64,000 nucleotides of DNA from the NCBI RefSeq assembly GCF_002192255.1, contig NZ_CP021768.1, positions 1,382,001 to 1,446,000 of the forward strand, written 5' to 3'. The position numbers and the translations under genes are program-made. Within the stretch, counting starts at the first letter, position 1. Each line of letters starts with the position of its first letter. The notes below the pieces were generated by a model, which was given only the letters and a program-made list of their open reading frames with translations, was not told the DNA's origin and ran no database searches. This DNA is from Stenotrophomonas sp. WZN-1 (GTDB lineage: Bacteria > Pseudomonadota > Gammaproteobacteria > Xanthomonadales > Xanthomonadaceae). This document shows, piece after piece, positions 9,021 through 16,303 of the stretch.

Positions 9021-9038
9021 TCGGACAAAAGTGTCCGA
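9021..9038. promoter_or_regulatory. Probable TetR operator
   Basis: TCGGACA-AAAG-TGTCCGA is a perfect 7-bp inverted repeat with a 4-bp spacer, 11 nt upstream of the regulator start. A half-site-like TTGTCCGG follows at 9063-9070. Position and symmetry fit autorepression. Confidence 0.65.
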
Positions 9039-9127
9039 TTGACGAGACTTTGAGTGACGGGATTGTCCGGTTGTTGTCGTACGCACATCTTTGTGACGGA
9101 TGCGTGATGGGGTCGGCCAAAACGACA

Positions 9128-9149
9128 ACGGGGGCCCGAAGGCCCCCGT
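9128..9149. terminator. Strong GC hairpin
   Basis: ACGGGGGCC-CGAA-GGCCCCCGT forms a stem of 9 bp. It lies between the 3' end of the TonB receptor gene (minus strand) and the 5' side of the tetR gene. It lacks a long T run. Confidence 0.55.
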
Positions 9150-9159
9150 GGATGGTGCG

Positions 9160-9199
9160 GGAGGGGATCCCTTTCCTTCGGAAAGGAATCCGACCCCTC
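9160..9199. repeat. Palindromic repeat related to 5550-5595
   Basis: GAGGGGATCCCTTTCC and GGAAAGGAATCCGACCCCTC form a long imperfect hairpin with a TTCG loop. It ends about 10 nt before the TonB receptor stop codon and probably terminates that transcript. Confidence 0.6.
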
Positions 9200-9208
9200 A
9201 TGACTCGA

Positions 9209-11416
9209 TCAGAAGAACGCGCGGATGCCGAATGCGACACCGCGTCCCGGCAGCGGTGAGTAGTCGCGCAGCAGCGAGGTATGCGGGCGCACTTCGCGGT
9301 TGGTCAGGTTGCTGCCATCCAGGAAAACTTCGTAGCTGTTGCTCGTGTTGCGGTCCCAGCGGTAGGCCAGGTGCGCGTCGACCAGGGTGTAGCCGTTGCT
9401 CGGCTCCTCGTTCTGGGCGACGTCCTTCTGGCGGCTGTAACGCACCGCACCGACCGAGGCGCGCCAGCCGTCCTTCGACCAGCGCAGGTCGGCGCCGACG
9501 CGGGCCGGAGCGATGCGCGGCAGGTAGCCGGTATTGGCCAGCTCCACGCTGTAGTTGTGGTTGTGGTCGCCATGCGGCACGGCGATGTCCAGGTCGCGGC
9601 TGCCGCTGCCATCCAGCTTGGCCTTCACGTAGTCGCCGAACAGGCGCAGGTCCCAATCACCGGCGCCACCCTCGAACAGGTGTACCAGCGCTTCGGCTTC
9701 GGCGCCGCGGAACACGGCGTCCTGCTGGGTCCACGCACGAACCGGCAGGCCCTCGGTGACGCCGGTGTCGGCCAGGTAGATGAAGTCCTTGAACTTGGTC
9801 TGGTAGACCGACGCGGAGAAGTCCAGGCGATCACTGTGGGTGTGGATGCCAAGCTCGATGCGCTGGCCGCGCTCGGTCTTCAGGTTGGCGTCGCCGATTT
9901 CCAGCGAGCGGGTGGCGATGTGCGCGCCAGCGGCGTAAAGCTCTTCGTTGGTCGGTGCACGCTCGGAGCTGTCCACGCCGATGCGCAGGTCAACGGCATC
10001 GTTGAGCTTCCAGATGCCGGCGGCAGACAGGTTGGTGGCGCCGAAGGTGCGGCGGCGGTAGTCACCGGTCGGGTCCAGCTTGACCTGGTCGTGGCGGCCG
10101 CCCAGTTCCAGCTTGAACGGGCCGAACTGCTTTTCCTGCAGCACGAACAGGCCGATGTTCTTCGTGCCGGTATCCGGTACGAACGCCTCTTCGCCCTTGG
10201 CACCGAAATCACTGTTGCCGAACTGCAGGCCGAAGGCGCCGTCCCAGCCGCCGATCTGCTGCTGCACGGCTTCCAGGCGCGCTTCGATGCCACGGTTGGT
10301 GAAGCGGGTGGACGGCGTGCCGGCCTCCAGCTCCACGTGCTCGTAGTCGGTGTAGGCCACACGTGCGTTGATGTTCTTCAGGAACGAGACCGGGTTGTAG
10401 ATACCGGCCTTGGTCTCGAAGCGGTTCTGCACCATGTCGATGCGCACGTCATGCTCGTCGCCGCCTTCCTCTTCATCACCATGGTCGTGGCCGTGGTCAT
10501 GGCCATGATCATCACCATCGGCGTGCACGTGCGCGCCATTGGGAATGCCGTAGTTGGTGCGGTAGGTGCTGGCCGACACACCGAAGTAGCCGCCGTCGCC
10601 CAGCCACGTTGCGCCGACGCCGCCGGCGCGGGTGCGGATCGAACTGTTGTCCAGGCGGCCGCGGCGCGGCTCTTCGCCTTCCTCGCCCGCGTGGTCATGG
10701 TCGTGATCGTCGTGGTGGTCTTCAAGACTGTCGATCACCGCGTAGCCGGGAATGCGGTAGTCGTCGCCATTGCGCACCAGGCCATCCACGTGCAGCACGA
10801 CATTGCCGCTGACGCCGTCGAGGCGGAACATGCCGCTGCGTTCGTTGTTCACCGAATTGCCACGCAGCTCGGCGCGGCCGCTGAGCGGGCGCGCCGGCAG
10901 TTCGCGCGCGATGCGGCCATCGACCACATTGACCGCACCACCGATGGCGCCGCTGCCGAACAGCAGCGTAGCCGGTCCCTTCAGCACTTCGATCTGGTCG
11001 GCCAGGAACGGCTCGATGCTGGTGGCATGGTCTGCGCTGACCGTGGAAGCGTCCATGTTGCCCATGCCGTTGGACAGCACGGCCACGCGCGGGCCTTCCT
11101 GGCCGCGGATGATCGGGCGGCCGACGCCGGGGCCGAAGTAGGTGCTCTGCACGCCGGGCAGCTTGGCCACGGTGTCGCCGAGGGTGCCGGCCTTCTGCTC
11201 GTCCAGGCGCTCACCGGCCAGCACGTCCACCGGGCGCGCCAGGGATTCGGCATCGCCCTGCAGCGGCGACGCGGTGACCTGCACCGACGACAGCTCGGTC
11301 AGGTGGCGGTCACGGTGGGAGGTGTCCTGGCCGGCTGCAAAGGCGACGGACGGCAGCAGGGCGGCGAGGGCCAAGGCCAGGGAATGCGGCTTGAGCCGAG
11401 GGGAGTGGGCGGGCAT
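9209..11416 (-). CDS. znuD: TonB-dependent receptor with His-rich loops, probable zinc receptor
   Basis: The product is 735 residues with a signal peptide (ALALAALLPSVAFA), a plug domain (about 40-165, with VLKGPATLLFGSGAIGGAVN) and a 22-strand-type barrel ending in Phe (AFGIRAFF). Two surface-loop stretches are extremely rich in His and Asp: residues 233-242 (DHHDDHDHDH) and 296-322 (HVHADGDDHGHDHGHDHGDE). This resembles the zinc receptor ZnuD of Neisseria and Acinetobacter. A Zur-box-like site lies 14 nt upstream and a zur gene is in the same window. Zinc as substrate is inferred from the loops and these sites; copper or nickel cannot be excluded. Confidence 0.82.
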   Translation of the reverse strand: MPAHSPRLKPHSLALALAALLPSVAFAAGQDTSHRDRHLTELSSVQVTASPLQGDAESLARPVDVLAGERLDEQKAGTLGDTVAKLPGVQSTYFGPGVGRPIIRGQEGPRVAVLSNGMGNMDASTVSADHATSIEPFLADQIEVLKGPATLLFGSGAIGGAVNVVDGRIARELPARPLSGRAELRGNSVNNERSGMFRLDGVSGNVVLHVDGLVRNGDDYRIPGYAVIDSLEDHHDDHDHDHAGEEGEEPRRGRLDNSSIRTRAGGVGATWLGDGGYFGVSASTYRTNYGIPNGAHVHADGDDHGHDHGHDHGDEEEGGDEHDVRIDMVQNRFETKAGIYNPVSFLKNINARVAYTDYEHVELEAGTPSTRFTNRGIEARLEAVQQQIGGWDGAFGLQFGNSDFGAKGEEAFVPDTGTKNIGLFVLQEKQFGPFKLELGGRHDQVKLDPTGDYRRRTFGATNLSAAGIWKLNDAVDLRIGVDSSERAPTNEELYAAGAHIATRSLEIGDANLKTERGQRIELGIHTHSDRLDFSASVYQTKFKDFIYLADTGVTEGLPVRAWTQQDAVFRGAEAEALVHLFEGGAGDWDLRLFGDYVKAKLDGSGSRDLDIAVPHGDHNHNYSVELANTGYLPRIAPARVGADLRWSKDGWRASVGAVRYSRQKDVAQNEEPSNGYTLVDAHLAYRWDRNTSNSYEVFLDGSNLTNREVRPHTSLLRDYSPLPGRGVAFGIRAFF

Positions 11417-11429
11417 GGGCAGGTCCTTT

Positions 11430-11442
11430 GTTACAATGTATC
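11430..11442. promoter_or_regulatory. Candidate Zur box, receptor side
   Basis: GTTACAATGTATC matches 9 of 13 positions of the symmetric core GTTATAWTATAAC known for gammaproteobacterial Zur operators. It lies 14 nt from the receptor start codon, where bound repressor would block transcription. Confidence 0.5.
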
Positions 11443-11508
11443 AATCGCAGGGCGCACGAATCCCGTCGATGGGACAGGGGGAGGGAAACCGTGCGGGTCG
11501 GAGAGGGA

Positions 11509-11527
11509 TGTTATATTATTCCATAAC
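11509..11527. promoter_or_regulatory. Candidate Zur box, MerC-like side
   Basis: TGTTATATTATTCCATAAC contains GTTATATTATTCC, matching 11 of 13 positions of the Zur core, plus an outer GTTAT/ATAAC inverted pair. It lies 25 nt before the MerC-like start. It is a striking AT-rich patch in a GC-rich region. Confidence 0.62.
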
Positions 11528-11551
11528 GATTCGCCGACCCTGCTGGAAGTC

Positions 11552-11965
11552 ATGTCCCTGTCCTCACGCCTGCGCCACCTGCTCGACCGTTTCGGTGCCA
11601 CTGGTTCGATGCTGTGCGCCGTGCACTGCGCGGTGATCCCCGTGCTACTGGCGGCGGCACCGTCGCTGGGCCTGTCGTTCTGGCTGAGCGATGGCGTGGA
11701 ACAGGCGCTGGTGGTGTTCGTGACCCTGCTCGGGCTGTTCAGCCTGGTCTGGGGCTATCGCCGCCACGGTGCGCTGCGCGCGCTCGGCTTCCTGATCCCC
11801 GGCCTGGTCGCGCTGTGGGCCGGCGTGCTGTACGACCCGCTGCACCACAATGCGGTGCCACATGCGGTGGTGATGACCATCGGCGGCCTGCTGGTGGGCG
11901 TTGCCCACCTGGTCAACCTGCGCCTCAACCACGGCCACGTGCACGACGCAAGCTGCGCGCACTAG
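11552..11965 (+). CDS. MerC-domain inner membrane protein, candidate zinc transporter
   Basis: The product is 137 residues with four membrane segments. The first helix carries a metal-thiol motif, C22-A-V-H25-C26, in the place where MerC proteins carry their paired Cys. The C-terminus is His-rich (NHGHVHDASCAH). MerC proteins move Hg(II) across the inner membrane; this one has no mercury-resistance neighbours. It is divergent from a His-rich TonB receptor and has the better of the two Zur-box-like sites, so an inner-membrane zinc role is inferred. ATG at 11552 is chosen because it lies just after the operator and opens the MerC-like sequence. Confidence 0.75.
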   Translation: MSLSSRLRHLLDRFGATGSMLCAVHCAVIPVLLAAAPSLGLSFWLSDGVEQALVVFVTLLGLFSLVWGYRRHGALRALGFLIPGLVALWAGVLYDPLHHNAVPHAVVMTIGGLLVGVAHLVNLRLNHGHVHDASCAH

Positions 11966-12075
11966 GCACGCCGTGATAGGATTTCCGATCGTGCGCGGGG
12001 GCGCCCAGCAAGGCGGCCCCGCCGAACCCGTGTCAGTACGGGGTAACCAGATTTCACACTTGAGGAGTTGAAGAC

Positions 12076-12255
12076 ATGGGTAAGGGTGACCGCAAGACCG
12101 CCAAGGGCAAGCGCTACAACGCCAGCTACGGCAACGCCCGTTCGCACACCGCGAGCAAGGTCGCCGTAGGCGCCGCCGCCCCGGTTGCCAAGAAGACCGT
12201 GGCCAAGGCTCCGGCGAAGAAGGCTGTGGCGAAGAAGGCCGTCGCCAAGGCCTGA
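12076..12255 (+). CDS. 30S ribosomal protein THX
   Basis: A short gene of 59 codons preceded by GAGGAG at 12063-12068. The protein starts MGKGDRKTAKGKRYNASYGN, the signature of bacterial THX proteins that sit in the head of the 30S subunit. The C-terminal half is an Ala/Lys-rich tail (AKKTVAKAPAKKAVAKKAV) resembling histone H1-like proteins. That tail is longer than the classical Thermus THX and is likely disordered and rRNA-binding. A strong terminator follows. Confidence 0.85.
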   Translation: MGKGDRKTAKGKRYNASYGNARSHTASKVAVGAAAPVAKKTVAKAPAKKAVAKKAVAKA

Positions 12256-12279
12256 TCCGGCCGACCGACCGGTCCAAGG

Positions 12280-12309
12280 AAAACGCGGCGCCTGGCGCCG
12301 CGTTTTTTT
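12280..12309 (+). terminator. Rho-independent terminator after the THX gene
   Basis: AAAACGCGGCGCC-TG-GGCGCCGCG is followed by seven T residues. It is the clearest intrinsic terminator of the region and can serve both the THX gene and the convergent phosphodiesterase gene. Confidence 0.9.
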
Positions 12310-12354
12310 ATGCCTGTCCGGCGAGCTGAGCAGGAGCCCGGCTCCACAAACGAA

Positions 12355-13617
12355 TCATCGCAGCGTGTTCTTCAGGGTCTCCGCATTGCCGTCGTTCGGC
12401 GCGGCCGGCACCTGCAGCAGGTGGGCCAGCAGCGGGTAGACGTCGACATTGTCGAAGCCGTCGATGACCAGGCCCGGGCGGAACGACGGGCCGCTGGCCA
12501 CGAACACCGCGCGCATGGAAGGCAACACGTTATCGTAGCCATGCGAGCCACGATCCTGATGCTCGCGCTTGTGCTCGCGCTTGGCGATCTTTTCCTGGTG
12601 CAGCGCATCCCAGCCTTCATCCATCATGCAGACAATGGCGGGAATGCGCGGGTGGGTGCCGTAGTGCAGGCGCGGCGGCAGATTCTCTTTCTTCCAGCAC
12701 TCGTAGTGCGCGTGACGACCCAGCAGGGCACGTTCGGCCTCCGCCTCACGACCGGCCACCGGCGCGAAGCCCACCGACTGGCCCTGGCTGACATTGCGCG
12801 CGATGGCCGGGGCAACCATCGATTCGGTGGAGATCACCTGGCCGACCGGGACGCTGGCCATGCCATGGTCAGAGACCACGATCACGTTGGTTGTCTCGGC
12901 CAGGCCGCGCTGCTGCAGCCCATCGAGCACCTGGCCGACGATCTGGTCGGCGCGCACGATGGCCTCGGCATACTGCTTCGATTCGGGGCCGTAATTGTGG
13001 CCAGCCTTGTCCACGTGTTCCATGTACAGGGTGGTGAGGCGGGGTGCATCGGCGTCGGTCTGTGCAAGCCAATCGAGCACGATGCCGGCGCGCTGCTCAA
13101 GCGGTTCCTTGCCGTCGTAGACGCGCCACTGGCTGGGGCGTACGCCACGGATTTCCGATTCGCTGCCCGGCCATGACGTGGTGGCCGAACGCACACCGGC
13201 GTTCTCAGCACCGACCCAGATCGGTTCGCCGCCCCACCAGCCACTGGTGGTGACCGCTTCGCGGTTGCTCAGCTCGAACCGGCCCAGTGCTTCATCGTCC
13301 ATGCTGTTGTTGACGATGCCGTGGTGGTCCGGGCGCAGGCCGGTGACGATGGTGTAGTGGTTGGGGAAGGTCAGCGACGGATAGGACGGCGTCATCCAGC
13401 GGGCGCGCACGCCGCCGTCGATCATCCGCTGCAGGTTCGGGGTCAGCGCGCGGTCGAGCGCGTCGGCGCGCAGGCCGTCGATGGAGATCAGCAGCAGCTT
13501 CGGCGGTGCAGTTGCAGCGACGGAACCGGGAACGGAGGCGGTAGGGGCGGGCGTAGTGGTGCAGGCAGCCAATGGCAGCAGCAGCGCCAGCGAACAGGTC
13601 AGGCGTACGGAAGTCAT
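12355..13617 (-). CDS. Nucleotide pyrophosphatase/phosphodiesterase (NPP) lipoprotein
   Basis: The product is 420 residues of the alkaline phosphatase superfamily. The signal peptide ends in a lipobox (LAAC, C19), so it is probably a lipoprotein. Metal ligand D47 is in LISIDG, nucleophile T83 in SLTFPNHYTIVTG, and later ligands in YMEHVDKAGHNYGP and VVSDHGM. This pattern matches the structurally studied Xanthomonas NPP, which cleaves phosphate diesters such as nucleotide sugars and NTPs. The start at 13617 is chosen because it gives the lipoprotein signal. Upstream frame extension would run into hairpin DNA. Confidence 0.85.
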   Translation of the reverse strand: MTSVRLTCSLALLLPLAACTTTPAPTASVPGSVAATAPPKLLLISIDGLRADALDRALTPNLQRMIDGGVRARWMTPSYPSLTFPNHYTIVTGLRPDHHGIVNNSMDDEALGRFELSNREAVTTSGWWGGEPIWVGAENAGVRSATTSWPGSESEIRGVRPSQWRVYDGKEPLEQRAGIVLDWLAQTDADAPRLTTLYMEHVDKAGHNYGPESKQYAEAIVRADQIVGQVLDGLQQRGLAETTNVIVVSDHGMASVPVGQVISTESMVAPAIARNVSQGQSVGFAPVAGREAEAERALLGRHAHYECWKKENLPPRLHYGTHPRIPAIVCMMDEGWDALHQEKIAKREHKREHQDRGSHGYDNVLPSMRAVFVASGPSFRPGLVIDGFDNVDVYPLLAHLLQVPAAPNDGNAETLKNTLR

Positions 13618-13768
13618 CTGCTCATGATAATCCGCTGCAATGACCAAGCCGAGACACGCTGCGCAGAAGCGCGCAGCGTGTCCGCGCATTTTTCCTTGTC
13701 CCCGCGCCTGTCGGCGCGCCCCCTTCAACAAGAAGGGGGCTTTTCACCAGACATATTCCTGATGTTTC

Positions 13769-13792
13769 CATCCACGCTTGGCGTGGATCTAC
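13769..13792 (-). repeat. SMAG-type palindrome
   Basis: The ATCCACGC/GCGTGGAT stem followed by CTAC reads GTAG-stem on the minus strand. The loop is TT in place of AT. Confidence 0.8.
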
Positions 13793-13871
13793 CGTGTAGA
13801 CCAAGGTCGACACCTATCAGCGGCCGCGCAGTACGCCGTCCCGGCAGATCGCAGGAACCTGTCGAAGGCGG

Positions 13872-13963
13872 GGTGGGTCCGGTTGCGGGGGTGTCCGCGG
13901 CATGGATGCCGCGGCCAAGCCCCCAAGGACGGGTTTACGGCGTCCCCCGCAACCGGACCCACC
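13872..13963. repeat. 92-bp inverted repeat with nested hairpin
   Basis: GGTGGGTCCGGTTGCGGGG (13872-13890) pairs with CCCCGCAACCGGACCCACC (13945-13963), a perfect 19-bp arm. An inner hairpin is built on GCCGCGGCATGGATGCCGCGG-like sequence. It is larger and structurally different from the SMAG palindromes. Confidence 0.8.
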
Positions 13964-14047
13964 ACGCGACCCCACGGATTGCTGCTGTTTCGGCCGTTGC
14001 CTCTGCCGTTGCTTCTGCGGGTGCCGGGCGCAGCCCGGCCAGCCCTC

Positions 14048-14539
14048 TCAGGCGAACAGCGGGGCCTGGCGTTGTTCCAGCCGCAGCAGCGCGGCCTTGG
14101 TTTCCAGGCCGCCACCGAAGCCGGTCAGCGCGCCGTTGCTGCCGATCACGCGGTGGCAGGGCAGGATGATCGGCAACGGGTTGCGGCCATTGGCCGCGCC
14201 CACCGCGCGGGTTGCGCTGGGTTGTCCCAGATGCTGCGCCAACTGCAGGTAGCTCCAGGTCTGGCCGAACGGAATCAGCGCCAGCGCCTGCCACACCCGC
14301 AGCTGGAACGGCGTACCACGTGGCGCCAGCACAAGGTCAAAGCTGCTGCGTTCACCGTGCAGGAACTGCAGCAGCTGCTCGCGCGCTTCCGGCAATGCAT
14401 CCGGTGCGTAGTGCCAGTCATCGCGCCCGCGTGCGGGGTGACGGTTCTCCGGGAACAGCACATGTGAAAGGCCACGCTCGTCGCCGGCAATGGTCAACAC
14501 GCCGATCGGGCTGTCGAAACGATCAAACAACAGGGTCAT
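14048..14539 (-). CDS. ogt: Methylated-DNA--protein-cysteine methyltransferase
   Basis: The product is 163 residues and contains the suicide active site PCHRV with acceptor Cys128 (ILPCHRVIGSNG). It directly reverses O6-methylguanine and O4-methylthymine by one-step transfer. The N-terminal ribonuclease-like domain (residues 1-75) and C-terminal active domain are both present, so it is full length. Its ATG overlaps the TGA of the upstream ada/alkA fusion by 4 bp (ATGA), indicating one operon and coupled translation. Confidence 0.93.
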   Translation of the reverse strand: MTLLFDRFDSPIGVLTIAGDERGLSHVLFPENRHPARGRDDWHYAPDALPEAREQLLQFLHGERSSFDLVLAPRGTPFQLRVWQALALIPFGQTWSYLQLAQHLGQPSATRAVGAANGRNPLPIILPCHRVIGSNGALTGFGGGLETKAALLRLEQRQAPLFA

Positions 14540-16014
14540 GTCGGTTCTCCAACGAAAGTACCGGACAGGTGCCACAGGTGCAGTACGGCATAGGCGCGCC
14601 ATGGGCGCCACGGTTGCGAGCGCGCTTCGGTCGCGCGCTCGCTCAGGCGCTGGCCCTGCGCGTGGCCGAGGACCTGCTGCAGCACAAGATCGCCGGCCGG
14701 GAAGGCATCGGGCTGGCCGAGGCCACGCAGGGCGATGTACTGCGCGGTCCACGGACCGATGCCGGGCAGTGCCACGCAGCGGGTAACGAACTCCTCCAGC
14801 GCCTGGCCGGGCCCGAAGTCGAGCTGGCCGTTGGCGCAGGCGGTGGCCAATGCACGCACGGTGGCGGCGCGGCTGCGCGGCAGGCCGATCGATTCCAGCG
14901 GCGCCTCGGCCAATACCTCGGGCGCGGGGAACTGGCGATCGAAGTCGGACGGCATGCCCGGCAGGTGCGCGCCATAGGCATCGACCAGCCGCCGCGCGAA
15001 GGTGGTGGCTGCGGCAACTGTGACCTGCTGGCCGAGCACCGCGCGCACGCCGACCTCGAAGCCATCCCAGCCACCGGGCACGCGCAGCCCGGGGCGCTCG
15101 GTGATGCCGCGCGCCAGCAAGGGTTCCTCACCCAGTGCCGCGTGGACCTGCTGCAGGTCGGCATCCAGATCGAACACGCGACGCACGCGGCGCACGATGT
15201 CCGGGATCAGGCGCGGATCCACCGCACCCAGCTGCAGGCGCAGCTCCGGGCGCTTCGGGTCCGCAGTGACGCGCAGCAAGGTGGGGCGCTCCGGCGTGCC
15301 CAGCACGCGCTGGTAGCTGTCCTCGCCGATCAGTTCGATGCCGGGCAGGCTGCGCTTGCGCAGGAACGCCAGCATGCGCGGGAAGTCCAGCGGTGGACGG
15401 TAGCCCAGGCGCAGCACCAGGCCGCCATCGTCGGCGGCCAGTGGTTGATGCTGGCGGCGCAGTGCGGTGGGCGCCATGCCGCAGCCCTGCAGGAACGCGG
15501 TATTGAAACGGCGCAGGCTGTTGTAGCCGGCGGCCAGCGCGACGTCGGTCACCGGCAGCGTGGTTTCGGTCAGCAGCTGCTTGGCCAGCAGCAGGCGATG
15601 GGTGGCATGGATCTGCCCGGGTGTCGCACCCAGGTGCTCGACGAACAGGCGCTGCAGCTGGCGCGCACTGAGACCAAGCTTCGTTGCAAGATCGGCTACC
15701 GGCTGCTCCTGCAGGAAGCCACCGTGGATCAGGGCCAGGGCGCGCTGCACGGTCTGCCCGGCCAGTGCCTGCTGGGCCTGTGGTGCCAGCTCCGGGCGGC
15801 AGCGCAGGCACGGGCGATAGCCGGCAGCGGCGGCGGCAGCGGCGGTCGGGTAATAGGTGATGTTGCGCGGCTTCGGGGGCGGTGCGGGGCACACCGGGCG
15901 GCAATAGATGCCGGTGCTGCGCACGGCGGTGAAGAACACGCCGTCGAAGCGTGCGTCGCGGGCCAGGCGGGCGCGGTCACAGGCGGCGGTGTCGAGGGCG
16001 AGGGCGGTGTCCAT
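14536..16014 (-). CDS. alkA: Ada N-domain/AraC regulator fused to AlkA DNA glycosylase
   Basis: The product is 492 residues in three parts. An Ada-type Cys4 zinc domain comes first (C38, C42, C69, C72; GIYCRPVCP and RPCLRC), then an AraC helix-turn-helix region (about 85-190), then a full AlkA 3-methyladenine glycosylase domain (about 200-490). The AlkA part has the helix-hairpin-helix GIGPWTAQYIALRG and catalytic D442 in AGDLVLQQ. The Ada domain repairs methyl phosphotriesters and, once methylated, would activate transcription, so this is probably a self-induced repair operon with ogt. The -10-like TAGACT ends only 6 nt before the ATG, so a leaderless mRNA is possible. Confidence 0.9.
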   Translation of the reverse strand: MDTALALDTAACDRARLARDARFDGVFFTAVRSTGIYCRPVCPAPPPKPRNITYYPTAAAAAAAGYRPCLRCRPELAPQAQQALAGQTVQRALALIHGGFLQEQPVADLATKLGLSARQLQRLFVEHLGATPGQIHATHRLLLAKQLLTETTLPVTDVALAAGYNSLRRFNTAFLQGCGMAPTALRRQHQPLAADDGGLVLRLGYRPPLDFPRMLAFLRKRSLPGIELIGEDSYQRVLGTPERPTLLRVTADPKRPELRLQLGAVDPRLIPDIVRRVRRVFDLDADLQQVHAALGEEPLLARGITERPGLRVPGGWDGFEVGVRAVLGQQVTVAAATTFARRLVDAYGAHLPGMPSDFDRQFPAPEVLAEAPLESIGLPRSRAATVRALATACANGQLDFGPGQALEEFVTRCVALPGIGPWTAQYIALRGLGQPDAFPAGDLVLQQVLGHAQGQRLSERATEARSQPWRPWRAYAVLHLWHLSGTFVGEPT

Positions 16015-16020
16015 GGCGCC

Positions 16021-16026
16021 AGTCTA
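16021..16026 (-). promoter_or_regulatory. Candidate -10 box of the ada/alkA fusion, leaderless geometry
   Basis: On the minus strand TAGACT is followed by GGCGCC and then ATG. A start site 7 nt after the -10 box would fall on the A of the ATG. No Shine-Dalgarno lies in between and no good -35 is seen, as expected for an activator-dependent promoter. Confidence 0.4.
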
Positions 16027-16143
16027 GGCGGGTGTGGATGGCAATACTCGCCACATTCGGACATGGATGCTGAAGAGGGTACGGGCAGGGCTTGCAGCCC
16101 TGCACCCACATCGCCCCACCTCTGACAGTTGGTCGCTGCAGTT

Positions 16144-16205
16144 GGTGGGGGCCGACCGTTGGTCGGCACGCTTTGCTGTTGGTGGGTGTCGACCTTGGTC
16201 GACAC
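16144..16205. repeat. Two adjacent REP-like palindromes
   Basis: GCCGACC-GTT-GGTCGGC (16151-16167) and GTGTCGACC-TT-GGTCGACAC (16186-16205) each follow a GGTGGG head. They lie in the 289-bp spacer between the divergently transcribed alkA fusion gene and the ClpP-like lipoprotein gene. Confidence 0.7.
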
Positions 16206-16303
16206 GCTTTCCCAAGGGTCAGAAGGGGTTCAGTGCCACGCGCTGAATGCGCGGCCTGGACGGGTAGACTGTGGCTCTTGCTCCCATCAATCCCGGTTGC
16301 CCG

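Larger units (their letters stand above)
13618..14047. other. Repeat-rich spacer without a gene
   Basis: The 430 bp between the NPP and ogt genes hold no supported gene. They contain a hairpin GACACGCTGCGC/GCGCAGCGTGTC (13652-13682), a terminator-like GCCCCCTT/AAGGGGGC hairpin followed by TTTT (13719-13744), a SMAG palindrome, a GTGTAGACC/GGTCGACAC palindrome (13794-13813) and a long inverted repeat (13872-13963). Confidence 0.75.

Noticed and set aside
9281..11551. A long plus-strand frame antisense to the TonB receptor running into the MerC-like gene
   Set aside because: The His-rich loops and GC bias leave the antisense open. Only the last 137 codons (from 11552) carry a real protein; the upstream part is a shadow.
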